In this document: positions 18,519-27,459 of the stretch, piece after piece
Layout: the number at the start of each line of letters is the position of its first letter
Numbering within the stretch: position 1 is the first letter of the stretch
The notes under the pieces: model-generated
Told to the model about the DNA's origin: nothing
The model's database searches: none
The model's input: only the letters and a program-made list of their open reading frames with translations
Position numbers and translations under genes: made by a program
Assembly (NCBI RefSeq): GCF_000014145.1
Contig: NC_008255.1
Coordinates: forward strand, 2,868,001 to 2,932,000
Reading direction: 5' to 3'
Length of the DNA: 64,000 bases
DNA from: Cytophaga hutchinsonii ATCC 33406
GTDB lineage: Bacteria; Bacteroidota; Bacteroidia; Cytophagales; Cytophagaceae

Positions 18519-18556
18519 AAAAAGCCGCCCCGCTGATGAGCGGGACGACCTTTTTT
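18519..18556. terminator. Second, related terminator hairpin
   Basis: CCCGCT (18529-18534) pairs with AGCGGG (18539-18544), flanked by A- and T-tracts. The right arm AGCGGGACGACCTTTTTT shares GGGACGACCTTTTTT-like sequence with the hairpin at 18417. The left arm has mismatches, so this looks like a partly decayed or recombined copy. It sits 34 bp after the end of the RND gene (-). Confidence 0.7.
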
Positions 18557-18589
18557 AGCTTTAAGCCTTTAGCTTCAGGCGTTCCGCCT

Positions 18590-21500
18590 TTACGACAGTT
18601 TCTCCACCTTAACGCCAAACCAGCCTTTAATTTTTCTGCTGGCTTTGTAGTTGATATAGTACATGATCGGTACTAAGATCAATGTTAAGAACGTAGCAAA
18701 AGCTAACCCGTGAATCATTGTCCATGCCAGAGGGCCCCAGAATGCAACGCTGTCGCCACCAAAGAAAATATGCGGATTACCTTCTGCGAATAACCGTACG
18801 AAGTCGATATTCAGACCTACAGCTAATGGAATCAAACCAAGAATGGTTGCCGTAGCCGTAAGCAATACCGGCGTCATACGCACTTTACCTGCGTGAACGA
18901 TCGCGTATTTCAGGTCGTGGCCTTCTTCCATGATAATATCGGTGAACTCAACCAGGATAATACCGTTACGAACTACAATACCTGCGAGTGCAATGATACC
19001 AACACCAGTCATTACAACCGAAATAGACATTCCGAAAATAGCTACCCCCAGCAATACCCCAATAACACTGAATCCGATTTCAGAAATAATCAGCAACGGT
19101 TTACTGATCGAGTTGAATTGTGTTACAAGAATGAATAAGATCATGATGAATGAAGTCAGCATAGCCATTCCAAGGAATGCCCCTGTTTCAGCCTGTTCTT
19201 CCTGTGCACCTGTTAACTGAATCAATACCTCTGTCGGCTTCTTGAAGCCAGGGATCAGTTTTTTGATCTCTGCATTGATTTCATTTGAATTGGCACCGGA
19301 TAATACGTTAGATGATAACGTTACGATACGACGCTGATTTTTACGTTTGATACCGCCATATGAATTGTCAAAACGCGCTTTCGCAATAGATGATAAAGGA
19401 ATCTGGCGGATCGCGCCACCCATGTTCATATCACGGAACGTAATTTTTGAATTCATCAGATCATCGATGTTTGTCCGCTGACCGAATGTGTATCTCAATT
19501 CAATATCATATTCATCATCCTTATCACGGAATTTAGAAACATCTTTTCCAAACACTGCATAGCGTAATTCCATACCGATCTGGGCTACAGAAACACCTTC
19601 TGCATTAGCTTTCTCTTTATCAATGTCAATTACAATTTCCGGTTTGTTTTTAACAACATCCGATTTCAGATCTTCAATTCCCTGGATACCTGAATTATCA
19701 ATCGTTCTTTTTAACTTTTCAGAAACTTCAATCAATTCATCGTAATCATCACCAATAATTTCAATGTTGATCTCCTTACCCGTTGGCGGACCGCCTTGTT
19801 CCTGATCAACGATGATCTGTGTTCCGGGAATACCTTTCACAGCCTCACGGATCTTGCCCAAATAAGGTACTGTTGATTCACCTTTACGGTGTGCAAACTC
19901 AACAAAAGCAACCGTTACTTTTGCTTTGTGCGGAGCCGTACTTAAATCCATCTCATTTGCATCACCCGCGCCGATCGCAACGTTCGTAATGACTGAAGAT
20001 ACAATAGGGTTCTCGTGGCCAATGACTTTAAAAATGCGGTTTTCAACTACCTGAGAGATCGAATCTGTATAAGACTGATCCGTACCAATCGGTAAATTGA
20101 TGTATGCGTAAATAAAATTCGGATCACTTGACGGGAAGAAAACCACTTTAGGTTTAACAATACCTGTTAAGATAATTGAAAAGATAAACATGAAAACAAT
20201 ACCACCTAACAATAGGAAAGGTCTTGCACCAACCAGACACCACTCAAGCACTTTTTCATATTTATTTTGTACACCCGGCCAGATATCGTCCTGGAAATGC
20301 TGGATCACATCTATGAGTACAAATTTATTTAATGAATACAGAAGCGCAAGAACAACCACAAAATTACCAAAACCGAATGAACCTGCTGCATAACCTAATA
20401 AAGCGATAACAGCAAATACAATCATCGTAATGATATAACCACGTGTAATTTTTTTATGGCTTTCATCATGCGCGTGCGGCTTCATGAAATCAACCGCAAA
20501 TACCGGGTTGATAATATATGCAACCAATAACGATGCAAGCAAGGTTACAATCAATGTAACAGGCAGGAAGTACATGAACTTACCAATGATCCCTTTCCAG
20601 AATAACAACGGAACGAATGGAGCCAATGTAGTCATCGTACCGGAGAATACCGGCATGAATACCTCGCCTGCCGCTTGTTTCGCAGCCTGCTTGATCGGAA
20701 CTTTTCCGTTTTCATAGATACGGTGCGTATTCTCTATAACCACAATCGCATCATCCACCACAATACCGAGTGCGAGCAGGAAGGCAAAGAGTACGATCAT
20801 ATTCAGCGTGATGCCCATCGTAGGCAGAACAATGAATGCGATCGCCATGGATAATGGTACAGACAAACCAACAAAGATGGCGTTGGTTGTACCCATGAAG
20901 AACATTAAGATGATAACTACAAGGATAAACCCAATGATGATCGTATTGATCAGATCATGCAGGGTTGTACGTGTTGCATCCGACTGGTCACCGGTGATCG
21001 TTATTTTTAAACCATCCGGTAATTTTGTCTTTTGCTGGTTTGCAATCAATTCCTGAATTTTATCAGAAGCATCGATCAGGTTCATCCCGCCGCGTTTAAT
21101 TACGTTCAGGGTAATTACGTTCTTACCATTCAAACGGGCAAAGCTTTCTGCTTCTTTGTACGTGTCTTTTACACCACCATTCTCAAGAATGTCTTTCAGA
21201 TATGTTTTAGCGCCTGACTGTGATAAGATCAAGAGGTTATTGATCTGATCCATCTCATCAAATTCACCTGTAACAGTAATGTTTCGTTTGATACCATCCA
21301 TTTTAATGGTACCGCCGGAGATCGTTAAGTTCTGGCTTTGTACAGCGCGCTCAATATCCGAAAATGTAATATTCGCCGCTTCCATTTTGTATTTATCCAC
21401 GTTGATCTGAATCTCACGCTCCGGTGCTCCGATGATGTCTACACGACGGATCTCTCTCATCGATTCGATCTGATCCTGCATATCATCCGCATACTTTTTA

Positions 21501-21967
21501 AGTTTGCTTAATTCATAATCACCCGAAAGGTTGATACCCATGATCGGAACCTGAGAAACGTCTACTTCAATTACCTGCGGATCATCCGGTAAGTCTGTCG
21601 GTAAATCATTCTTCGCCTGATCTACCGCATCTTTAACTTTCTGTTTCGCAATATTTACATCCACATCTGTATTGAATTCTACCAATACACTTGAATAATC
21701 CTGGATGGAATTACTGGTGATTTTTTTAACACCGGAAATACCCTTTACCTGTTTTTCAATGTGCTTGGTAACCAACTTCTCCATATCACTTGGCGAAGTA
21801 CCGGGATATATGGTAGCAACATACATCTGAGGAAATACGATCTCAGGGAATTGCTCTTTGGGCATATTGAAATAAGACATCAAACCAAAAATCGAAAGGA
21901 TGATGGTGAGTACATAAATACTTGTCTTATTATCAATGGACCAGCTACTGACTTTAAACTCTTTCAT
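18590..21967 (-). CDS. RND efflux transporter, inner-membrane pump (AcrB-like)
   Basis: 1125 residues from the chosen ATG (MKEFKVSSWSIDNKTS); an in-frame ATG at 21994 would add nine residues that do not look like family sequence. It has the HAE-type layout of TM1, a large periplasmic loop, TM2-6, a second loop and TM7-12. TM4 has LGIVVDDAIVVIENTHRIYE with the proton-relay Asp pair, and TM10-11 has GIIALAGIVVRNGIILVEF. It exports drugs or other amphiphiles by proton antiport together with the adaptor and TolC proteins encoded just upstream. A 63-bp gap separates it from the adaptor gene. Confidence 0.95.
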   Translation of the reverse strand: MKEFKVSSWSIDNKTSIYVLTIILSIFGLMSYFNMPKEQFPEIVFPQMYVATIYPGTSPSDMEKLVTKHIEKQVKGISGVKKITSNSIQDYSSVLVEFNTDVDVNIAKQKVKDAVDQAKNDLPTDLPDDPQVIEVDVSQVPIMGINLSGDYELSKLKKYADDMQDQIESMREIRRVDIIGAPEREIQINVDKYKMEAANITFSDIERAVQSQNLTISGGTIKMDGIKRNITVTGEFDEMDQINNLLILSQSGAKTYLKDILENGGVKDTYKEAESFARLNGKNVITLNVIKRGGMNLIDASDKIQELIANQQKTKLPDGLKITITGDQSDATRTTLHDLINTIIIGFILVVIILMFFMGTTNAIFVGLSVPLSMAIAFIVLPTMGITLNMIVLFAFLLALGIVVDDAIVVIENTHRIYENGKVPIKQAAKQAAGEVFMPVFSGTMTTLAPFVPLLFWKGIIGKFMYFLPVTLIVTLLASLLVAYIINPVFAVDFMKPHAHDESHKKITRGYIITMIVFAVIALLGYAAGSFGFGNFVVVLALLYSLNKFVLIDVIQHFQDDIWPGVQNKYEKVLEWCLVGARPFLLLGGIVFMFIFSIILTGIVKPKVVFFPSSDPNFIYAYINLPIGTDQSYTDSISQVVENRIFKVIGHENPIVSSVITNVAIGAGDANEMDLSTAPHKAKVTVAFVEFAHRKGESTVPYLGKIREAVKGIPGTQIIVDQEQGGPPTGKEINIEIIGDDYDELIEVSEKLKRTIDNSGIQGIEDLKSDVVKNKPEIVIDIDKEKANAEGVSVAQIGMELRYAVFGKDVSKFRDKDDEYDIELRYTFGQRTNIDDLMNSKITFRDMNMGGAIRQIPLSSIAKARFDNSYGGIKRKNQRRIVTLSSNVLSGANSNEINAEIKKLIPGFKKPTEVLIQLTGAQEEQAETGAFLGMAMLTSFIMILFILVTQFNSISKPLLIISEIGFSVIGVLLGVAIFGMSISVVMTGVGIIALAGIVVRNGIILVEFTDIIMEEGHDLKYAIVHAGKVRMTPVLLTATATILGLIPLAVGLNIDFVRLFAEGNPHIFFGGDSVAFWGPLAWTMIHGLAFATFLTLILVPIMYYINYKASRKIKGWFGVKVEKLS

Positions 21968-22030
21968 ATGTGTAAGATTATTATTTGTGTGCAAAATGAC
22001 TGCACATATATATCTATTGAGTTATACTGA

Positions 22031-23146
22031 TTATTCAAATTTAATTGGCTGGCCTTCTACTAAGTCCTGATACCCGATCGTGATCAATTTTTCACCTTCT
22101 TTCAAACCGTCTAATACCTCTACAGAGTTATCATAATACTGTCCAAGTGTTATGAAACGCTTTGCAGAAATATTTCCGTCAACAACATATACATAATTTT
22201 TGTCGTTGTTGCGCTGTACAAGATTTACAGGAATTACAATCACAGCTGGATTTGAATAATCTTTGATCTTGATATAGGAAATCATATTTGCTTTCAGCAG
22301 ATTTTTATCCTGTTTCAGATCAAGATCAACCTGGAACGTTCTGTTTGTCGGATCAATCACATCACCAACTACTTTCACACGTGTTTTGATTTCCTTATTG
22401 ATGTCCGGGAACGTAACAATCGCTTCCTGATTTACTTTCACTTTACTTACATAAGATTCAGAAACAGCAGCAACTAATTTAAGATCACCTGTATTTACCA
22501 ATCTGAATGCAGGCATGCCGGGCGCTAACATTTGTCCTTCTTTCGTATACACCTCGTCAATTACACCTGAGAACGGTGCGCGAATGGATGTTTTTGAATA
22601 TTGTTCCTGTAACGTAGCTTTTCTGCTTTCTGCTGCTTCTTTCTGATTCTTCGCATTTAAATACTGAACTTCCGTTCCGATCTGCTGATCCCACAACCGT
22701 TTTTGTTTATCATATAACTGATTCAGGAGTTCAAGTTGTTTGTCTACTTCCTGAATACCTTTCATTAATTGATCGCCATCTGTTTTAGCAAGCAATGCAC
22801 CCTTTTGTACCTGCTGTCCTTTTACAACATAAACCTGGTCTACAGAACCACCTACAGAAGAACTGATCTCAACATTTTTATCTGAATCAATTTTACCCTG
22901 AATCTGAAGATAATGTGTGAATGGTTTTTTCTTCACCTGTTCAAAACCTACAACAATATATTTTGTTGCCGCTCCTGCCGATGTATCCGTTTTTTTAATT
23001 TCTTCTTCTAGTGTTTTTATCTTTTCAGCTAACGTAGTCTGTTCTGATTTCAATTTTTCCAACTCAGCTTTTTTATCCGGTGCACCGCATGAAATGGCTA
23101 CTGCCAGCAAGCTTAAACTTAAATATGTATATGTTCTGTTTTTCAT
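22031..23146 (-). CDS. RND periplasmic adaptor lipoprotein (MFP)
   Basis: 371 residues. The N-terminus MKNRTYTYLSLSLLAVAISC is a lipoprotein signal with the lipid Cys at position 20, followed by a coiled coil (KAELEKLKSEQTTLAEKIKT, then EEEIKK). A lipoyl-like half-motif (VGGSVDQVYVVKGQQVQKGA), an alpha-hairpin (QLELLNQLYDKQKRL), the second lipoyl half (IRAPFSGVIDEVYTKEGQML) and beta-barrel/membrane-proximal domains complete the MFP layout. It links the RND pump to TolC. It lies in order TetR-TolC-MFP-RND. Confidence 0.94.
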   Translation of the reverse strand: MKNRTYTYLSLSLLAVAISCGAPDKKAELEKLKSEQTTLAEKIKTLEEEIKKTDTSAGAATKYIVVGFEQVKKKPFTHYLQIQGKIDSDKNVEISSSVGGSVDQVYVVKGQQVQKGALLAKTDGDQLMKGIQEVDKQLELLNQLYDKQKRLWDQQIGTEVQYLNAKNQKEAAESRKATLQEQYSKTSIRAPFSGVIDEVYTKEGQMLAPGMPAFRLVNTGDLKLVAAVSESYVSKVKVNQEAIVTFPDINKEIKTRVKVVGDVIDPTNRTFQVDLDLKQDKNLLKANMISYIKIKDYSNPAVIVIPVNLVQRNNDKNYVYVVDGNISAKRFITLGQYYDNSVEVLDGLKEGEKLITIGYQDLVEGQPIKFE

Positions 23147-23184
23147 AACGAATGTTTTTTTAAGAGTAAAATATTCTAAAAGAA

Positions 23185-24576
23185 TTATTCTGTAAATAAT
23201 GATCCTGTTGCTTTTTGATAATCAATTAATGAAACGAGTGCATTGTATACCGCATCGTAATAATTTGTCTGTGCGTTTTTAAATGAATTCTCTGCATCAA
23301 CTACTTCCAGGTTTGATCCAACGCCTTCATCGTATTTGATTTTTGTTTGTTTAATCACCTGCTCAGCTAATTCTAAATTGCGTTTCTGCGATTTGATATT
23401 TTCCAGGTTGTTATCCAGTATAATCTTTGTCTGCTGTACCTGAAGATCAATCGCGTCTTCCATAAGTTCCATGTTATTTTCAACCTTCTTTACTTTAAGT
23501 TTAGCCCCCTGCTGCTGGTAATAGTGATTACCACCTGTAAAGATCGGCACGGTAAGTTTTGCGCCTACAAACCCATATCCATAATATTTGGTTGAATATA
23601 ATTTCATATAGTCGTTATTCATGTTTATAATTCCGGCTGTACCAAAAGCAACCAGTTTCGGATAGCTAAGCGCCCGTGTATTTTTATAATTCAATTCTTC
23701 CAGCCTTTTCTGCGTTTTCAATAAAGAATATTCGATACGCGTATTGTAATCAAAGGCACCGGTAGAAGGATTGCTTACTGTATTTAAACGTGCCACTAAT
23801 TCATCCAGTGTACCGCTCAATTTCAATTCCTGATTTACCGGATAGCTCATCTGGTATTTCAACAATGCATAGGTAAGAATCAATTGGTTCTGAACATTCA
23901 GACGATCTGTTTTTAAATTGTTTGAAGTTACTTCCAGACGGTTAACATCAAGACCTTCGGCAAAACCGCTTTTATTTACTTCTTTCAATTGTTTTAACGA
24001 AGTATCAATACGCGCAATATTAGCATCCAGCAATTTCATACGTTGTTCATTAATTAAAACCAGGTAAAATCCTTTCGTTATTTTATCTGTCGTCTCAATT
24101 TTTGTTTGTGTCATGGATTTTGTTGCAAGCTCGTTATATGTTTTTGAAGCTTTTAATCCAACGAGATAAGAACCGTCAAATATAATCTGAGAAGCATTCA
24201 GTGTTGCTGTATTTGACGCTTTCAACTGAAACAGATTCGGGATAACACGCGTACCATTCGGATCAACCCCTGGCGGTAAAGGCGCGCCTCCATTGATAAA
24301 TTGATTAGCCGTTTCATTTGTCATGAACATTGGCTGCAACGCAACATTATACATGCTGCTCCCTTCAAAATTAATCTGAGGCAAACCATAGGCCCGTGTT
24401 TCATTCACTTTGTTCTTTGAAATCTGCTGGTCCAGTGAGGCATTTTTAACATCTGCCTGATTTGTAAAGGCATAATTGATGCATTCATCCAGTGTAAAAA
24501 CGGAGTCCTGCTGTGCCTGCGCACCATGATAAAAAATCATGGCGACGAGTAAAGATAAAATTGATAGCTTCTTCAT
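23185..24576 (-). CDS. TolC-family outer-membrane efflux protein
   Basis: 463 residues. The signal peptide MKKLSILSLLVAMIFYHGAQA precedes FTLDECINYAFTNQADVKNA, the usual OEP start. Two OEP repeats follow, each with long amphipathic helices; IKYDEGVGSNLEVVDAENSF near the end is the repeat-2 hallmark. It forms the trimeric outer-membrane channel of the efflux system. The gap to the MFP gene is 38 bp and to tetR 36 bp. Confidence 0.94.
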   Translation of the reverse strand: MKKLSILSLLVAMIFYHGAQAQQDSVFTLDECINYAFTNQADVKNASLDQQISKNKVNETRAYGLPQINFEGSSMYNVALQPMFMTNETANQFINGGAPLPPGVDPNGTRVIPNLFQLKASNTATLNASQIIFDGSYLVGLKASKTYNELATKSMTQTKIETTDKITKGFYLVLINEQRMKLLDANIARIDTSLKQLKEVNKSGFAEGLDVNRLEVTSNNLKTDRLNVQNQLILTYALLKYQMSYPVNQELKLSGTLDELVARLNTVSNPSTGAFDYNTRIEYSLLKTQKRLEELNYKNTRALSYPKLVAFGTAGIINMNNDYMKLYSTKYYGYGFVGAKLTVPIFTGGNHYYQQQGAKLKVKKVENNMELMEDAIDLQVQQTKIILDNNLENIKSQKRNLELAEQVIKQTKIKYDEGVGSNLEVVDAENSFKNAQTNYYDAVYNALVSLIDYQKATGSLFTE

Positions 24577-24612
24577 AGTTCGTATTAGTATATAGTCGTT
24601 TGTTCGTGTTCG

Positions 24613-25227
24613 TTATTCTTCTTCCTGTATCTGTTTGTATTTATTAATAAGCTTATGTCCTTTCAGTGTACAGATCCCGTATAGAAAATGCTCTAACAAT
24701 TGAATCTGAACATCTGAGAAATATTTGCCTTCTTTAAATATCCGCGGGTTAAACCCCCATTCTACCTGCTCCATCCGCAGGCGGGATAAAATATCAATAT
24801 TGATCTGTGTTCTGTAATAACCCATCGTTATTCCCCACTTCAAATTTTCTGACATCGAATTAATGATGCATTTTTCTTTAAAGCTCAGATAGTTTTCATA
24901 GGCTTTCGGATAATAGCGCTGAATCTCCATTAACAAAAACGGATTCATATTTGAAAACAATCCACGCATATATTCCGATAATTTCAATACCTCATCAATC
25001 GGATCCTTCGCTGTTGCATGGATCACATCTACCTGAGATTCCTGACTTTCCATGCTTAGTTTTACCGCTAATGTTACTAATTCATCTTTATCAGAAACAT
25101 GCTGATAAATCGTTTTTTTAGAAACACCCAGTTTTTTAGCTACTTCATCCATCGTGATAGATTTTACTCCATAAGCCAGGAATAAAGATTCCGCTCCTGA
25201 AATAATTCTATTTTTCATTTCATCCAT
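24613..25227 (-). CDS. TetR/AcrR-family regulator of the efflux operon
   Basis: 204 residues. The N-terminal TetR HTH reads AESLFLAYGVKSITMDEVAK then KLGVSKKTIYQHVSDKDELV. The C-terminal ligand domain is diverged, as usual. The first gene of the efflux operon; an alternative start (MKNRI) lies three codons in. The promoter in front overlaps a perfect inverted repeat (25252-25293), so I infer autorepression of the whole operon that is relieved by an efflux substrate. Confidence 0.93.
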   Translation of the reverse strand: MDEMKNRIISGAESLFLAYGVKSITMDEVAKKLGVSKKTIYQHVSDKDELVTLAVKLSMESQESQVDVIHATAKDPIDEVLKLSEYMRGLFSNMNPFLLMEIQRYYPKAYENYLSFKEKCIINSMSENLKWGITMGYYRTQINIDILSRLRMEQVEWGFNPRIFKEGKYFSDVQIQLLEHFLYGICTLKGHKLINKYKQIQEEE

Positions 25228-25249
25228 TGGCTTTTCACTTTTACCAATG

Positions 25250-25293
25250 CAAAACTATGGAAACTTTTTACATATCAATAGTTTCCATAGTTT
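25250..25293 (-). promoter_or_regulatory. Efflux operon promoter inside a TetR-type operator
   Basis: On the plus strand AAACTATGGAAAC (25252-25264) and GTTTCCATAGTTT (25281-25293) form a perfect 13-bp inverted repeat with a 16-nt spacer. Read on the minus strand, TAGTTTTG (25250-25257) fits the Bacteroidota -7 box TAnnTTTG. A TTG (25276-25278) lies 18 nt upstream as the -33 box. The two half-sites therefore cover both promoter elements, a layout that suits repression by the TetR protein encoded from 25227. Confidence 0.8.
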
Positions 25294-25422
25294 ATTTTAT
25301 AAAATATCCAAAATGAGGGTATTAGAGTGTTTTTAATATAAAAATATCTGTAAAAAATTAAACTATTCCATTTTTATGGAGTCAAATAAATAAAATAAAA
25401 CCCTTTACTGAATAAAGGCTTC

Positions 25423-27258
25423 CTACCGGGTAACTTGGATCCATCCTTTTTTTACTTCATCATTCAGATCAATGGAATAATAGTAGATACCATCACTTTC
25501 CTTGGGAAACCATTGAAAAAACCTATCCTGACTATAGTATACACGTGATCCCCAGCGGTTGTATATTTCTATGCCTTTGAAATATTTTGAACAGTTGCCA
25601 ACGGGAATGTCACGCACCTGGTAAAAATCATTTAACCCGTCTCCGTTTGGTGTTACCAAATTTGTAATCTCCATTCCAGCAAAGGAAACTTCATTTTCGA
25701 ATACAACAATGCGTTGCTGCACCGTATCTGCGTGTCCATAAATACAGCTGTTATCGTTTATTAAAAAATAAATATCATATATACCCGGGTACAGGTCATT
25801 GCAGTTGGGTATCCAGCTAAACGTTGAACGGATCGTAGAAGTACTGTCAAAAACATTTTGAAAATTCATGCTGCGTTGTGCATTCTGTATGGTAAGGGAT
25901 AATACATCTGCAGGATCTGCATCTGCACCAAACACATCAAACGTAAGCAGTGAATCAACGCGCACCACCTGCGGATTAAGCGATGGAGAAATGAAAACTT
26001 CAGGTACTGCATTTTGCGGCACAAGCACTTTTACTATAAAATCGAGCGTATCATATTGTGCCGGGCAGCGTATATCATTAATAATAATATGAAAGTTAAA
26101 ATCTGTTGTTGCTTTGAGTTGCTCCATCAAACAGGGATTGATGCACAGGTTCGAAACAATGGTATCATCAACCGGATTCAATGTTAATTGATTGATAAAA
26201 TTCCATTTTCCTGACGGAAAATCACTTGTCGTTCTTACATTGATAAATTCACTCCTGCCGAATTGTGATGCATCAACATCTGTTATGTAAATGGGGATAC
26301 AGCTTTCACCTTTGACCGGTACTTCAATAACAGCGCCTGTATGAAGTGGGGTGTTTCCAAAATCAATAACAGGTTTATTATTTGGAGCGCATGACTGCAC
26401 ATTAAACTGAAAATCTTTACGTACTTCACTCAGCAATATGTTATTTCTGTATTCGAATACTCTGATGCCAAAAAGAAATGTACCAGACTGCGAAGGATTA
26501 AATATCATTTGCCCGGTATGTTTGTCAATACGCATAGGAACCGTTCCCGGAACGGGGCTGTTGCCGCTGTATCCGCTAAGCCATTGTACGTTGCGGCCGT
26601 TTGATTCCTGTGGTGAAACTAAACTATATACCAGACTATCTCCTTCTGCATCTGCTGCGCTCATATCAAATGTATTGAGTGCATCCAGACAAAAATATTC
26701 GTTATTTAAGCGTTTGAAAAATGGCGTTGTGTTTTTTATTTTCCCTTCGTATTTTGTTGTAAATAAAAATATCTCCTGTTCTTGACTATAACTATTGCTA
26801 CTGCTACTATACAATTTGGCAATATTTGTAATATCCGAACTTCTGCAGCACTGCACCCACCTTACTTTACATGCATCATAGGAATTAAATTCATTCAGGG
26901 TTACAACACTCTGATACACCTGTAAACTTGTTTTAACAATAGTTGAATTGACACAATAATTATTGTTATTGACCAGAAGTGTATTCGATATCAACGCTAG
27001 ATATTCTGTGCGGATAACTGTAGTATTATTACCATTTGAAAATTCAAGCGTAACTGTTTCAATAGCGTCCGGACCATAAATTTCCTGATAATAACCTCTT
27101 TCATTTACATATTTATTTAATATGATCTGGTAACGATTATCTGTTCCTGTCCATCGGATAAAAATATCCCCTCCAACGATGTGTGTAGCGTAGCCATTGA
27201 ACTGAAAAAACAATGCCGTTACCAGGAAGAATAGTAACCTCAACAACAATTTATCCAT
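25423..27258 (-). CDS. Secreted gliding-motility-type protein with T9SS type B (CHU_C) domain
   Basis: 611 residues from MDKLLLRLLFF; an upstream ATG at 27270 adds four residues. After the signal peptide comes GYATHIVGGDIFIRWTGTDN, the common start of this Bacteroidota family. Several Ig-like/cadherin-like segments follow (for example FNMSAADAEGDSLVYSLVSP). The C-terminus has VTPNGDGLNDFYQ, IEIYNRWGSRVYY and DGIYYYSIDLNDEVKKGWIQ, the CHU_C/T9SS type B sorting domain. It is exported by type 9 secretion and held at or released from the cell surface. Its role in adhesion is only inferred. Confidence 0.9.
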   Translation of the reverse strand: MDKLLLRLLFFLVTALFFQFNGYATHIVGGDIFIRWTGTDNRYQIILNKYVNERGYYQEIYGPDAIETVTLEFSNGNNTTVIRTEYLALISNTLLVNNNNYCVNSTIVKTSLQVYQSVVTLNEFNSYDACKVRWVQCCRSSDITNIAKLYSSSSNSYSQEQEIFLFTTKYEGKIKNTTPFFKRLNNEYFCLDALNTFDMSAADAEGDSLVYSLVSPQESNGRNVQWLSGYSGNSPVPGTVPMRIDKHTGQMIFNPSQSGTFLFGIRVFEYRNNILLSEVRKDFQFNVQSCAPNNKPVIDFGNTPLHTGAVIEVPVKGESCIPIYITDVDASQFGRSEFINVRTTSDFPSGKWNFINQLTLNPVDDTIVSNLCINPCLMEQLKATTDFNFHIIINDIRCPAQYDTLDFIVKVLVPQNAVPEVFISPSLNPQVVRVDSLLTFDVFGADADPADVLSLTIQNAQRSMNFQNVFDSTSTIRSTFSWIPNCNDLYPGIYDIYFLINDNSCIYGHADTVQQRIVVFENEVSFAGMEITNLVTPNGDGLNDFYQVRDIPVGNCSKYFKGIEIYNRWGSRVYYSQDRFFQWFPKESDGIYYYSIDLNDEVKKGWIQVTR

Positions 27259-27444
27259 ACTTTCCCTCAAAAGATACCTGAATATACGCTTTACGCTGAT
27301 TTTTCCAGAAAGTTCCCGCTATTTCTGCTAACAACCCGTTCCTATCACCCGCTTTATCGTAATAAAAACATGTAAATAACTCGTTATGCCACGCTTCAAA
27401 TCCTAAAAAGTATCTACCGGATAAATTAGAACAAATATATTCCG

Positions 27445-27452
27445 TATTTTTG
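27445..27452 (+). promoter_or_regulatory. -7 promoter box of rlmD
   Basis: TATTTTTG matches TAnnTTTG and ends 7 nt before the rlmD ATG. No clear TTG is seen at -33. Transcription would start at or almost at the start codon (leaderless or nearly so). Confidence 0.5.
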
Positions 27453-27459
27453 TAGCCTT

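Noticed and set aside
18367-18618. Minus-strand frame of 83 codons
   Set aside because: It runs through the two terminator hairpins and repeated words, with a repeated KLKKVV pattern caused by the repeats. No protein-like composition.
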